From the NCBI GenBank assembly GCA_039934475.1, contig JBDTMC010000066.1, positions 1 through 23,695 on the forward strand: a stretch of 23,695 bases of DNA. The letters run 5' to 3'. This stretch comes from JBDTMC01 sp039934475. Lineage in GTDB: Bacteria > Acidobacteriota > Terriglobia > Bryobacterales > Bryobacteraceae. Of the stretch, positions 5,196-14,210 are shown in pieces. The position numbers and the translations under genes are program-made. Numbering within the stretch: position 1 is the first letter of the stretch; each line of letters begins with the position of its first letter. A model generated the notes under the pieces. That model was not told the origin of the DNA. It worked only from the letters and a program-made list of their open reading frames with translations, and made no database searches.

Positions 5196-8104
5196 GTTCG
5201 AATATCAACGGAAAACAGTATTGGCGTAGTCTTGACGAACTGGCGGATTCCCCCAAGTTTCATGAGTGGCTGCACCGCGAGTTCCCTGAGAACGCCTCGG
5301 AGATGCTCGACGGCGGTTCCCGTCGCACGATGTTGAAACTAATGGCGGCGTCCTTCGGCCTCGCCGGACTCACCGCCTGCCGCCGGCCTGTGGAACGCAT
5401 TCTGCCGAACTCCCTGGGTGTGGAAGACTACATTCCCGGCAAGTCGATGTTCTACGCCACCGCGTACACGCAAAACGGATTCGCTTCCGGTTTGCTGGTG
5501 GAATGCCACGACGGACGTCCAACGAAGATAGAAGGCAATCCTAAGCATCCTTATAGCCTCGGCGCCGCGTCCGCCCTCGCCCAAGGCTCCTTGTTGAACC
5601 TTTACGATCCGGACCGCGCCAAACACGTTATGGAAGGCGCCCGTAAAGCCACTTGGGAAGAGTTCTTCAAGGCCGCTAAGCAGAAACTGGACGCCACTGG
5701 CGGCGGCGCTGGCGTTCGCATCCTGACCGAGTCTTCCACGTCGCCCTCGCTGGCTGCGTTGAAGAAGCAAGTGATGACCAAGTACCCACAGGCGAAGTGG
5801 GTGGAGTACGAATCGCTCAATCGAGACGAAATAGTCGGCGGCGCGCAGTTGGCCTTTGGACAGCCGCTGGAAACGCACTATCACTTCGACAAAGCCGCGG
5901 TCGTGGTTGCCCTGGATTCGGACTTCCTCGGCATCGACGAGCCAACCATTCTTCCGACCAAGCAGTTCTCGAAACGGCGCCGGATTCTTGAATCCTCAGG
6001 CGAGATGAACCGGTTGTACGCAGCCGAGTCAGCCTACACCATCACCGGTGCGATGGCCGACCACCGCCTGCGCGCGCGAACTGCAGACATCGGCTTGCTC
6101 GCTTCTGCCCTTGCCAAAGAAGTCGGCGTGGGCGGCGAGTTGAAGGTGCTGCAGGGCAACCAGCCGGCATACGCCAAGTGGGTGACGGCTGTGGCGAAAG
6201 ATCTGAAGGCACATGCCGGCAAGAGCATTGTGGTGGCCGGGCCTAAACAACCCGCCGCCGTCCACGCGCTGATTCACGCCATCAACAAGCAACTAGGCAA
6301 CTTCGGCGAGACGGTTACGTTCACGAAGCTCGAATCGTCCGAACCGCACGTCAGCGGGCTGAAGACTCTCGCCAATGAGATGGCCGGCAGTCAGGTTCGC
6401 GTGCTGTTAATCATCGGGGGCAACCCCGCGTACACGGCGCCCACCGACTTGGATTTCGGCGCCAACATGAAGCGCGTCGACTTCAGCGCTTATTTGGGCG
6501 AAGAAGTGAACGAGACCGCGGCCTCGGCCAACTGGGCTCTGCCGAAAACGCATTTCCTCGAAGCTTGGGGTGATGCCCGCGCCATGGATGGCACTGCCAC
6601 CGTCATGCAGCCGATGATTGAGCCGCTGTACGAAGGCAAGCCGGCGATCGAGGTGCTGGCGCTTCTGGCGGACTTGAAAGACAAGCGGCCTTACGACATC
6701 GTCCACAACTACTGGACGGAGCAGTGGTCTGCCGCGGACCGCGAAAGGAAATGGCGCAAAGCTCTCCACGAAGGCACAGTGGAAGGGACGGCTTACGCCG
6801 AAGTGAAACCGGCCAGCGTCGCTGCCGCACCCGCTCTTCCGGCCGCTCCTGAGGGTATGGAGGTGGTATTCCGGCCCTCAGCCAGCCTTTACGATGGCCG
6901 CTTCGCCAATAATCCATGGCTTCAGGAGACGCCCGATCCCATCACGAAGCTGGTGTGGGATAACGCTGCCATGGTTAGCCCCGCCACTGCCAAATCGCTG
7001 AACGTAGTGAACGGCGATGTCCTGACCATTCAGGCGTCGGGTAGGGAAGTAAGCACGCCGGTGATGATCCAGCCGGGTCATGCTGAAAACTCAGTTACTG
7101 TGGCGCTGGGTTATGGGCGCACCCGTTGCGGTCATGTTGGCACGGGTGTGGGTCACAACGTCGGTGTCATTCGGACCAGTACCGCGTTTTGGTATGCCAT
7201 CGGCGCAAAGGTCACAAAGACAAGCGACAGCTATGCGCTGGTAACTACGCAAGAGCACTTCAGCATGGAAGGCCGGCCGCTGGTTCTGGAAGCGGGCCTC
7301 GAAGAGTACAAGAAGCATCCTGAATTTGTGAAGGGCGAAGGCGAGCATCAAGAACTGTTCTCGCTGTTTGAAGAGCACAAGTACGACAAGGGCAACCAGT
7401 GGGGTATGGTGATTGACCTCAACACCTGCATCGGCTGCAACGCCTGCCTGGTGGCCTGCATCGCGGAGAACAATATCCCGGTAGTCGGCAAGGCCGGCGT
7501 GGCCAAGGGCCGCGAAATGCATTGGATACGCCTTGATCGCTACTATGTGGGCAATTCCGAGGATCCGCAGCTAGTTACCCAACCCATCAACTGCCAACAG
7601 TGCGAAAGCGCGCCGTGCGAAAGCGTCTGCCCCGTGGCTGCCACCATTCACAGTCCGGAAGGCCTGAACGACATGGCCTACAACCGCTGCATCGGCACTC
7701 GCTATTGCGCCAATAACTGCCCGTACAAAGTTCGCCGGTTCAACTTCCTCGATTACCACAAGGACCTTCAGGAAAGCACCAAGATGGTTCACAACCCCAA
7801 CGTCACCGTGCGCATGCGCGGCGTAATGGAGAAGTGCAACTACTGCGTGCAGCGCATCCAGGAGACCAAGATCGCCGCGCATGCCGACGGACGCCGTCCG
7901 ATTCGCGACGGTGAGGTCCTAACCGCGTGCCAGCAGACATGCCCCGCCGACGCTATCGTTTTCGGCAACATACTCGATCCCAATAGTGAAGTGGCAAAGC
8001 GCAAAAAGCAGGACACCCACTACGCATTGCTTGCCGAGCTAAACACGAAACCTCGAACCACCTTCAGCGCCAAACTGCGCAATCCAAATCCGGAGCTTGC
8101 ATAA
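5192..8104 (+). CDS. actB: ActB, molybdopterin-oxidoreductase-like and ferredoxin-like fused subunit of Alternative Complex III
   Basis: A 970-residue protein facing the periplasm. The N-terminus has a twin-arginine motif (SRRTMLK, Arg44-Arg45), then a hydrophobic stretch ending in a lipobox-like LTAC (Cys63), so Tat export with lipidation is plausible. Residues about 70-720 are the B1 half, related to molybdopterin enzymes. In characterised ACIII this half has no molybdenum cofactor, and no N-terminal iron-sulfur cysteine motif is seen here. Residues about 735-925 are the B2 half with four cysteine sets: 746/749/752/756, 801/804/809/813, 833/839/843 and 882/885/913/917. The third set has Thr836 where a cysteine is usual, which fits the known three [4Fe-4S] plus one [3Fe-4S] content. 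The start at 5192 overlaps the actA stop. The frame extends upstream to 4961, but that lies inside actA. Confidence 0.96.
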   Translation: MSSNINGKQYWRSLDELADSPKFHEWLHREFPENASEMLDGGSRRTMLKLMAASFGLAGLTACRRPVERILPNSLGVEDYIPGKSMFYATAYTQNGFASGLLVECHDGRPTKIEGNPKHPYSLGAASALAQGSLLNLYDPDRAKHVMEGARKATWEEFFKAAKQKLDATGGGAGVRILTESSTSPSLAALKKQVMTKYPQAKWVEYESLNRDEIVGGAQLAFGQPLETHYHFDKAAVVVALDSDFLGIDEPTILPTKQFSKRRRILESSGEMNRLYAAESAYTITGAMADHRLRARTADIGLLASALAKEVGVGGELKVLQGNQPAYAKWVTAVAKDLKAHAGKSIVVAGPKQPAAVHALIHAINKQLGNFGETVTFTKLESSEPHVSGLKTLANEMAGSQVRVLLIIGGNPAYTAPTDLDFGANMKRVDFSAYLGEEVNETAASANWALPKTHFLEAWGDARAMDGTATVMQPMIEPLYEGKPAIEVLALLADLKDKRPYDIVHNYWTEQWSAADRERKWRKALHEGTVEGTAYAEVKPASVAAAPALPAAPEGMEVVFRPSASLYDGRFANNPWLQETPDPITKLVWDNAAMVSPATAKSLNVVNGDVLTIQASGREVSTPVMIQPGHAENSVTVALGYGRTRCGHVGTGVGHNVGVIRTSTAFWYAIGAKVTKTSDSYALVTTQEHFSMEGRPLVLEAGLEEYKKHPEFVKGEGEHQELFSLFEEHKYDKGNQWGMVIDLNTCIGCNACLVACIAENNIPVVGKAGVAKGREMHWIRLDRYYVGNSEDPQLVTQPINCQQCESAPCESVCPVAATIHSPEGLNDMAYNRCIGTRYCANNCPYKVRRFNFLDYHKDLQESTKMVHNPNVTVRMRGVMEKCNYCVQRIQETKIAAHADGRRPIRDGEVLTACQQTCPADAIVFGNILDPNSEVAKRKKQDTHYALLAELNTKPRTTFSAKLRNPNPELA

Positions 8105-8107
8105 GAT

Positions 8108-9520
<1,413 letters not shown>

Positions 9521-9522
9521 CC

Positions 9523-10095
9523 ATGAGTGAGCAAATCACCCCGACGATTCCAGCCCCGCTGGCGCCGAAGGAAATTTACGGCGTGGTTGGCGAGTTCGAC
9601 ACTCCGGAAGGCCTGCTGCATGCCGCCAAGGCAATGTACGCGGAAGGCTACACGAACATTGATGCGATGTCGCCCTTTGCAATTCACGGTCTCGAGGACG
9701 CCATCGGCATGAAGCGTTCGCCGCTTGGTTACATTGTTTTTGCCATTGGCTTGTTCGGCATGTTGAACGCACTTCTCCTGCAGTGGTGGACCGGCGCGGT
9801 CAGCTATCCGCTCGTGATCGGTGGCAAGCCGCTGTTCGCCTTTGAGTTTTCCATCCCGGTAACTTTTGAGCTCACTGTCCTGTTCTCGTCATTCGCCGCG
9901 GTGCTGGGAATGTTCGCGCTCAACGGTCTCCCTCGCTTTCATCACCCCGCCATGCACTACAAGAACTTCACTGGCGTCACCGACGATCGCTTCTTGCTGG
10001 TGATCGAACGGACAGACCCGCTGTTCGACGCCGAAGTAGCCCGCCAGCACCTCATCGATCAGGGTGCGGTGGATACGGAATTGGTGGAGGCATAG
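9523..10095 (+). CDS. actD: ActD, DUF3341 membrane subunit of Alternative Complex III
   Basis: A 190-residue protein with a soluble N-terminal domain (residues about 15-65, EIYGVVGEFDTPEGLLHAA), two membrane helices (about 67-88 and 112-134) and a cytoplasmic tail (140-190). This is the usual DUF3341/ActD layout. It has no cofactor motifs; its role in the complex is structural, contacting ActC and ActF. The ATG is followed by MSEQ and preceded by GGGGGC inside the end of actC. Confidence 0.95.
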   Translation: MSEQITPTIPAPLAPKEIYGVVGEFDTPEGLLHAAKAMYAEGYTNIDAMSPFAIHGLEDAIGMKRSPLGYIVFAIGLFGMLNALLLQWWTGAVSYPLVIGGKPLFAFEFSIPVTFELTVLFSSFAAVLGMFALNGLPRFHHPAMHYKNFTGVTDDRFLLVIERTDPLFDAEVARQHLIDQGAVDTELVEA

Positions 10096-10102
10096 AGATT
10101 CC

Positions 10103-10726
10103 ATGAGGAAACTGACCGCCTGTCTCCCCTTGTTACCGATTGCCGCGAGTCTGTTCCTTGGCGGCTGTTCGGGACTCGCTTCCAAGAGTCCTCCCCTTGA
10201 ATTGTTCTGGGATATGAACCGCCAGGCGAAGTATAAGCCGCAAGCGGCCAGCCCCTTTTTTGCCGATGGCCGCGCCAGTCGCCGCCCGGTAGCCGGAACC
10301 GTCGCGCAGGGTCAGGCGAAGGAAGATGACGCCCTCAACACAGGCATCGTCGACAACCTGTACATCGGTAAGAACCCGCTGCCGATCAGCCAGGCGTTGC
10401 TCACGCACGGGCGGCAGAAGTTTGAGACCTATTGCTCGCCTTGCCATTCCCGCACTGGCAGCGAAGTTGGCATTGTCGGCAAGCGTGTCTTGGCTTCAGG
10501 CCAAGCCTGGCTCCCCACAATGTTGCAGGATGATCGCGTAAAGGCCATGACCGACGGAGAGATCTTCACCGTCGTCACCAACGGCCGCCGCAGCATGCAC
10601 GGTTATAAGTATCAGGTTGCGGCGCAAGACCGGTGGGCCATCATCGCCTACGTTCGGGCCCTCCAGCGCGCAACACAAGGCACCGTTGAAGACGTTCCCA
10701 CGGAACTCCGATCGGAGCTGAGGTAA
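10103..10726 (+). CDS. actE: ActE, monoheme cytochrome c lipoprotein of Alternative Complex III
   Basis: A 207-residue lipoprotein cytochrome. The signal peptide ends in the lipobox LGGC (lipidated Cys22). One heme c site, CSPCH, lies at residues 111-115, and the likely distal ligand Met165 sits in RRSMHGYKYQV. In ACIII this subunit passes electrons out to soluble cytochrome c or straight to the heme c of oxidase subunit II. I start at 10103, where the lipoprotein signal begins. The frame is open to 10064, but that part overlaps actD and is tryptophan/arginine-rich. Confidence 0.95.
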   Translation: MRKLTACLPLLPIAASLFLGGCSGLASKSPPLELFWDMNRQAKYKPQAASPFFADGRASRRPVAGTVAQGQAKEDDALNTGIVDNLYIGKNPLPISQALLTHGRQKFETYCSPCHSRTGSEVGIVGKRVLASGQAWLPTMLQDDRVKAMTDGEIFTVVTNGRRSMHGYKYQVAAQDRWAIIAYVRALQRATQGTVEDVPTELRSELR

Positions 10727-10730
10727 TCTC

Positions 10731-11936
10731 ATGAACGATCACGCACCCACTCGCGCGGCGCAATCGCATCACATGGACGACACTACCTGGACCAAAGGCC
10801 GCAACGCCATGGCCTTTGTCGCCATGGTTGGCCTGATTGCGAGCGTGCTTGCCTTCATTTCGGATTCGCGACAGTTTTACGCTTCGTACCTGGTAAATTT
10901 TGTCTTCTTCACCACCATCGGCTTGGGCGCCATGCTCTTCGTTGCCATCCAGCACTTGACTGGTTCGGCATGGAGCGTCACCGTGCGCCGTCAGATGGAA
11001 AACATCATGGCCTCTACGCCGGTTTCCGCAGTGCTCTTTCTGGTCATCCTGGCAGGTATGCCGGTGCTCTATGAGTGGTCGCATCCGGAATTCTATAGCG
11101 CCGATCCGGTGATGCAGTTCAAGATGAACTTCTTCAACAAGAACTTCTTCATCGCGCGCGCGGTCATCTACTTCGCCGTTTGGACGCTGCTCGCGGTGAA
11201 GCTCTACGGAGCGTCGCTACAACAGGAAGATGGCGATTCCAGAGGCGGTTCACGCAAGGCCGAATGGTGGAGCGGTCCTGGCGTAGCACTGCTTTTCGTC
11301 ACCACAACCATGGCCGGTGTGGATTGGGTAATGTCCCTCAGCGCCCACTGGTATTCCACGATCTTCGGTATTTACGTTTATTCGGGTGGCGCCTTCGGCT
11401 TCTTCGCTGTGCTGATTCTCATCTGCCTGGCCTTCCGCAAAGCCGGCCTTCTCACCGAGTACATCACGGTCGAGCACTATCATGACCTCGGCAAGTGGCT
11501 CTTCGCCATGACCATCTTCTGGGCCTACATCGCCTTTTCCCAGTACATGCTCATCTGGTACGCGAACCTTCCCGAGGAAACCATCTTTTACAAAGTCCGG
11601 ATGGAAGGCACATGGACCTGGGTCAGCGCGCTGCTGCTGATCGGCCACTTCATCATCCCCTTCCTGGTGCTGCTGCCGCGCGCCTCCAAACGCAATCTCA
11701 ATGTCCTCGGCGGCGCGGCTGCCTGGTGCCTCTTCATGCACTACGTGGACATCCACTGGCTGGTGATGCCGACCATTCATAAGCATGACTTTCACCTCAG
11801 CTGGGTGGACGCGGCGACGTTCCTTCTCATAGGCGGCTTCTTTGGCCTTGCCTTCTGGGCGCGCCTACGCAACCGTTCTCTGATCGCAATCGGCGACCCG
11901 CGCTTCAAGCAGGGTCTGCACTTCCACAACGTCTAG
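10731..11936 (+). CDS. actF: ActF, NrfD-like membrane subunit of Alternative Complex III
   Basis: A 401-residue polytopic membrane protein with about ten hydrophobic helices, the paralogue of ActC in the complex. Recognisable segments include 'LYEWSHPEFY', 'WWSGPGVALLFVTTTMAGVDWVMSL' (helix about 176-200) and 'HYVDIHWLVMP' near residue 340. ActF is structurally like ActC but is thought to take part in complex stability and possibly proton movement rather than quinol oxidation. It starts 4 nt after actE. Its stop codon TAG overlaps the AGAGGA ribosome site of the next gene. Confidence 0.95.
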   Translation: MNDHAPTRAAQSHHMDDTTWTKGRNAMAFVAMVGLIASVLAFISDSRQFYASYLVNFVFFTTIGLGAMLFVAIQHLTGSAWSVTVRRQMENIMASTPVSAVLFLVILAGMPVLYEWSHPEFYSADPVMQFKMNFFNKNFFIARAVIYFAVWTLLAVKLYGASLQQEDGDSRGGSRKAEWWSGPGVALLFVTTTMAGVDWVMSLSAHWYSTIFGIYVYSGGAFGFFAVLILICLAFRKAGLLTEYITVEHYHDLGKWLFAMTIFWAYIAFSQYMLIWYANLPEETIFYKVRMEGTWTWVSALLLIGHFIIPFLVLLPRASKRNLNVLGGAAAWCLFMHYVDIHWLVMPTIHKHDFHLSWVDAATFLLIGGFFGLAFWARLRNRSLIAIGDPRFKQGLHFHNV

Positions 11937-11940
11937 AGGA
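11935..11940 (+). promoter_or_regulatory. Ribosome binding site deciding the start of the next small gene
   Basis: AGAGGA overlaps the actF stop. It is 1 nt from the first ATG (11942) but 7 nt from the second (11948), so the second ATG is the likely start. Confidence 0.6.
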
Positions 11941-11947
11941 TATGGCC

Positions 11948-12406
11948 ATGGATGACAAAAAACTCAATCCGATCGCTGACGGCCACGCCGCCGCGGTAAC
12001 GGCCGACGAGGGCTTTGATCGAGACGATCCTGCCGCTGGCACTATCGCACTCATCGGCGGCGCCATCGTGATCATCGTGATCGCGGTGATTCTGAGCGTG
12101 ACCTATCTCTACGATGTCGCTCGCGAGGAAGACGTCAATACCCTCGTTGCCCAGCCAGTCTCACAAGAGTTGTTAAACCTGCGCGCTAAGGAAGACGGCG
12201 ACCTCTATCAGTACAAGTACTTGGATCGCAAGACCGGCGCCGTCCGCTTGCCCATCGACCGCGCAATGGAAATCTACGTGAAGGAAGCGGCCGAGGGCAA
12301 ATTCAAATATCCAACCGCTCCGGCGCACATTAAGACGGCCGCCGAGATAGCTGCCGTTCCGGGCAAAGCACCAGCAACACCAAATGCAACACCTCCGGCA
12401 AAGTAA
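11948..12406 (+). CDS. Small single-span membrane protein of the ACIII/caa3 operon, function unknown
   Basis: A 152-residue protein with a charged N-terminus (1-30), one strongly hydrophobic helix (about 31-55, rich in Ile and Val) and a soluble periplasmic domain. That domain carries the segment 'KTGAVRLPIDRAMEIYVKE' at about residues 95-113, followed by an Ala/Pro/Lys tail. It has no CXXCH or metal motif. The position between actF and the SCO gene suggests a role in assembly or stability of ACIII or the oxidase. I recall 'RxPIDRAME'-like stretches in other small proteins near such operons, but cannot confirm this here. It does not look like ActG. An upstream in-frame ATG at 11942 would add two residues, but is too close to the ribosome site. 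Confidence 0.88.
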   Translation: MDDKKLNPIADGHAAAVTADEGFDRDDPAAGTIALIGGAIVIIVIAVILSVTYLYDVAREEDVNTLVAQPVSQELLNLRAKEDGDLYQYKYLDRKTGAVRLPIDRAMEIYVKEAAEGKFKYPTAPAHIKTAAEIAAVPGKAPATPNATPPAK

Positions 12407-13247
12407 AGCTTTTCAATTCGGTCTGATGTCGTGCGCTTGCCTGGCTGCGCTCTCGATGCCGTGTGTGATGCGCGCTGCTGACCCCGTGCGCCCGCCTGAG
12501 CTAGAAGGCGTCGGTATCGACGAGAAGCTGAACCAGCCGGTGGACCTGAATCTCACCTTCATCGCCGAAAACGGCTATCCGGTTAGGCTCGGCGACTACT
12601 TCCACAAGGGCAAGCCGGTAATTCTGAACTTGGTGTATTACTCGTGCCCGATGCTCTGCAACCTGGTGCTGAACGGGCAGACGACATCTCTGAAAGCGAT
12701 TCCCTGGACTCCCGGGAATGAGTTCGACATCGTCACGGTAAGTATCGATCCGACTGAGCACTTCGGCCTCGCGCAGGGGAAGAAGGCGATCTACCTGGGC
12801 ATGTATGACCGGCCAGCGCCGGGTTGGCACTTCCTGGTGGACAAAGACCAGAACGTGAAGAAACTGGCTGACCAGGTGGGTTTTCGTTATAAGTTCGACC
12901 CGCGGCAGAGCCAATACGCTCACGCCGCGGCCATCATGGTTCTCACGCCCGAAGGAAAAATCTCGCGGTACTTATACGGAATCAAATTTGGTGCAAGGGA
13001 TCTGCGGCTGGCGCTAACGGAAGCCTCGGAGGGCAAGTTCGGAATCACCGATCGCCTCCTGCTATTGTGCTTCCACTATGATGCGCAGGCCCGGTCGTAC
13101 GTGCTGTTCGCTCAAAACGTGATGAGAGGCGGCGGCGCGCTGGTTGTCTTGATATTTGGATCCGTTCTGTGGGGCTTATGGCGCCGCGAGCGGTTAGCGG
13201 CACATCCGGAGGCTGCCGCGAAGGGAAATCTGGTGACTGCAAAATGA
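12384..13247 (+). CDS. SCO1/SenC-family copper chaperone
   Basis: A 287-residue thioredoxin-fold protein that delivers copper to the CuA site of oxidase subunit II. Copper-binding Cys88 and Cys92 are in YSCPMLCN, and the distant His180 is in QYAHAAAIMV; these three are the SCO ligands. A signal peptide occupies about residues 1-31 (ending MRAA), and a C-terminal membrane helix (about 250-266, ALVVLIFGSVLWGLW) anchors it. The ATG at 12384 overlaps the preceding gene by 23 nt without a clear ribosome site. Met15 (12426) is an alternative that keeps a shorter signal. Its stop overlaps the coxM start (ATGA), in keeping with its job on that subunit. Confidence 0.93.
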   Translation: MQHLRQSKAFQFGLMSCACLAALSMPCVMRAADPVRPPELEGVGIDEKLNQPVDLNLTFIAENGYPVRLGDYFHKGKPVILNLVYYSCPMLCNLVLNGQTTSLKAIPWTPGNEFDIVTVSIDPTEHFGLAQGKKAIYLGMYDRPAPGWHFLVDKDQNVKKLADQVGFRYKFDPRQSQYAHAAAIMVLTPEGKISRYLYGIKFGARDLRLALTEASEGKFGITDRLLLLCFHYDAQARSYVLFAQNVMRGGGALVVLIFGSVLWGLWRRERLAAHPEAAAKGNLVTAK

Positions 13248-14188
13248 ACTGGCTACAATCCTTCATGCTGCCCGCGCAGGGCTCAGCCCATGCCCGGGAA
13301 GTTGATACTCTGTACATCTTCCTGGTCTGGTTGACGGTGTTTTTCTTCGTCATCATCGCGGGCATGCTCGGCTCTTTCGTGTGGAAGTACCGGATGTCGC
13401 GCTCCAAACCCGGCCCAACGCCGTATATCACGCACCATACGGGCCTCGAACTGACGTGGAGCGTGATCCCCTTGCTGATTCTGATCGTGGTCTTCTTCTG
13501 GGGATTCCACGGATGGGTGGAAGCGGGCGTGGCGCCGAACGACGCCATGGAGATTCAGGTGACGGGTAAGAAGTGGCTCTGGACGTTCGAATATCCTAAC
13601 GGGACTCGTTCGGTCAACTCACTCCACGTGCCCATCGGCAAGCCCGTAAAACTGGTGCTCACCTCCGAAGACGTGATTCACAGCTTCTTCCTGCCGGACT
13701 ACCGCGTCAAGCAGGATGCGGTGCCGGGCCGCTACTCCGAACTCTGGTTTAACCCGGAGACACCCGGCCCCCATCAGGTGTTCTGTGCAGAGTACTGCGG
13801 CAAGTCTCACTCGGATATGATGGCCAAAGTATTTGTGGATGATGATGCCACATATCAGAAGTGGCTCGAAGAAGGCGACGAAGAGCTGAAGAAGATGCCG
13901 CTCGCCGAACTGGGAAAATTGATCTATGAGAACCGCGGTTGTGCCACCTGCCACTCGATTGATGGAGTGAAGGGCCAAGGCCCAAGCTTCAAGGGAATTT
14001 GGGGACATGAACAGCCCCTGGCGGACGGCAAGACTGTCGTCGTGGATGCTAACTATGTGCGTGAATCCATCCTGCAGCCGCAGGCGAAAGTCGTCGCCGG
14101 GTTTGAGCCGATCATGCCAACGTTCCAAGGTCTTGTGCGCGAGCGCGAAATCCTTGGCGTGATCGAGTATCTCAAGACATTGCGTTAG
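13244..14188 (+). CDS. coxM: Cytochrome c oxidase subunit II with fused cytochrome c domain (caa3 type)
   Basis: A 314-residue subunit with two membrane helices (about 22-46 and 70-88), a periplasmic cupredoxin domain and a C-terminal cytochrome c. The binuclear CuA ligands are complete: His146, Cys181, Glu183, Cys185, His189 and Met192 (CAEYCGKSHSDM). Heme c is bound at CATCH (233-237), with Met291 (PIMPTF) the likely axial ligand. Electrons arrive at the heme c, probably directly from ActE, pass to CuA and then to subunit I. The start at 13244 (ATGA overlap with the SCO stop) gives the usual short N-terminus. The frame is open to 13169, but that lies within the SCO gene. The CoxM name follows the caa3 nomenclature; CtaC/CoxB are synonyms. 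Confidence 0.95.
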   Translation: MNWLQSFMLPAQGSAHAREVDTLYIFLVWLTVFFFVIIAGMLGSFVWKYRMSRSKPGPTPYITHHTGLELTWSVIPLLILIVVFFWGFHGWVEAGVAPNDAMEIQVTGKKWLWTFEYPNGTRSVNSLHVPIGKPVKLVLTSEDVIHSFFLPDYRVKQDAVPGRYSELWFNPETPGPHQVFCAEYCGKSHSDMMAKVFVDDDATYQKWLEEGDEELKKMPLAELGKLIYENRGCATCHSIDGVKGQGPSFKGIWGHEQPLADGKTVVVDANYVRESILQPQAKVVAGFEPIMPTFQGLVREREILGVIEYLKTLR

Positions 14189-14210
14189 AGGGGGGAAAGG
14201 GAGACTTATT

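Noticed and set aside
5400..7350. Possible catalytic molybdenum enzyme in the B1 half of ActB
   Set aside because: Context and the missing N-terminal cysteine motif identify ActB, whose B1 half is known to lack the cofactor.
7091..7522. 143-residue minus-strand frame inside actB
   Set aside because: Runs opposite intact actB sequence with no recognisable features or ribosome site.
10064..10102. Upstream extension of ActE
   Set aside because: Overlaps actD and would place residues before the lipoprotein signal.
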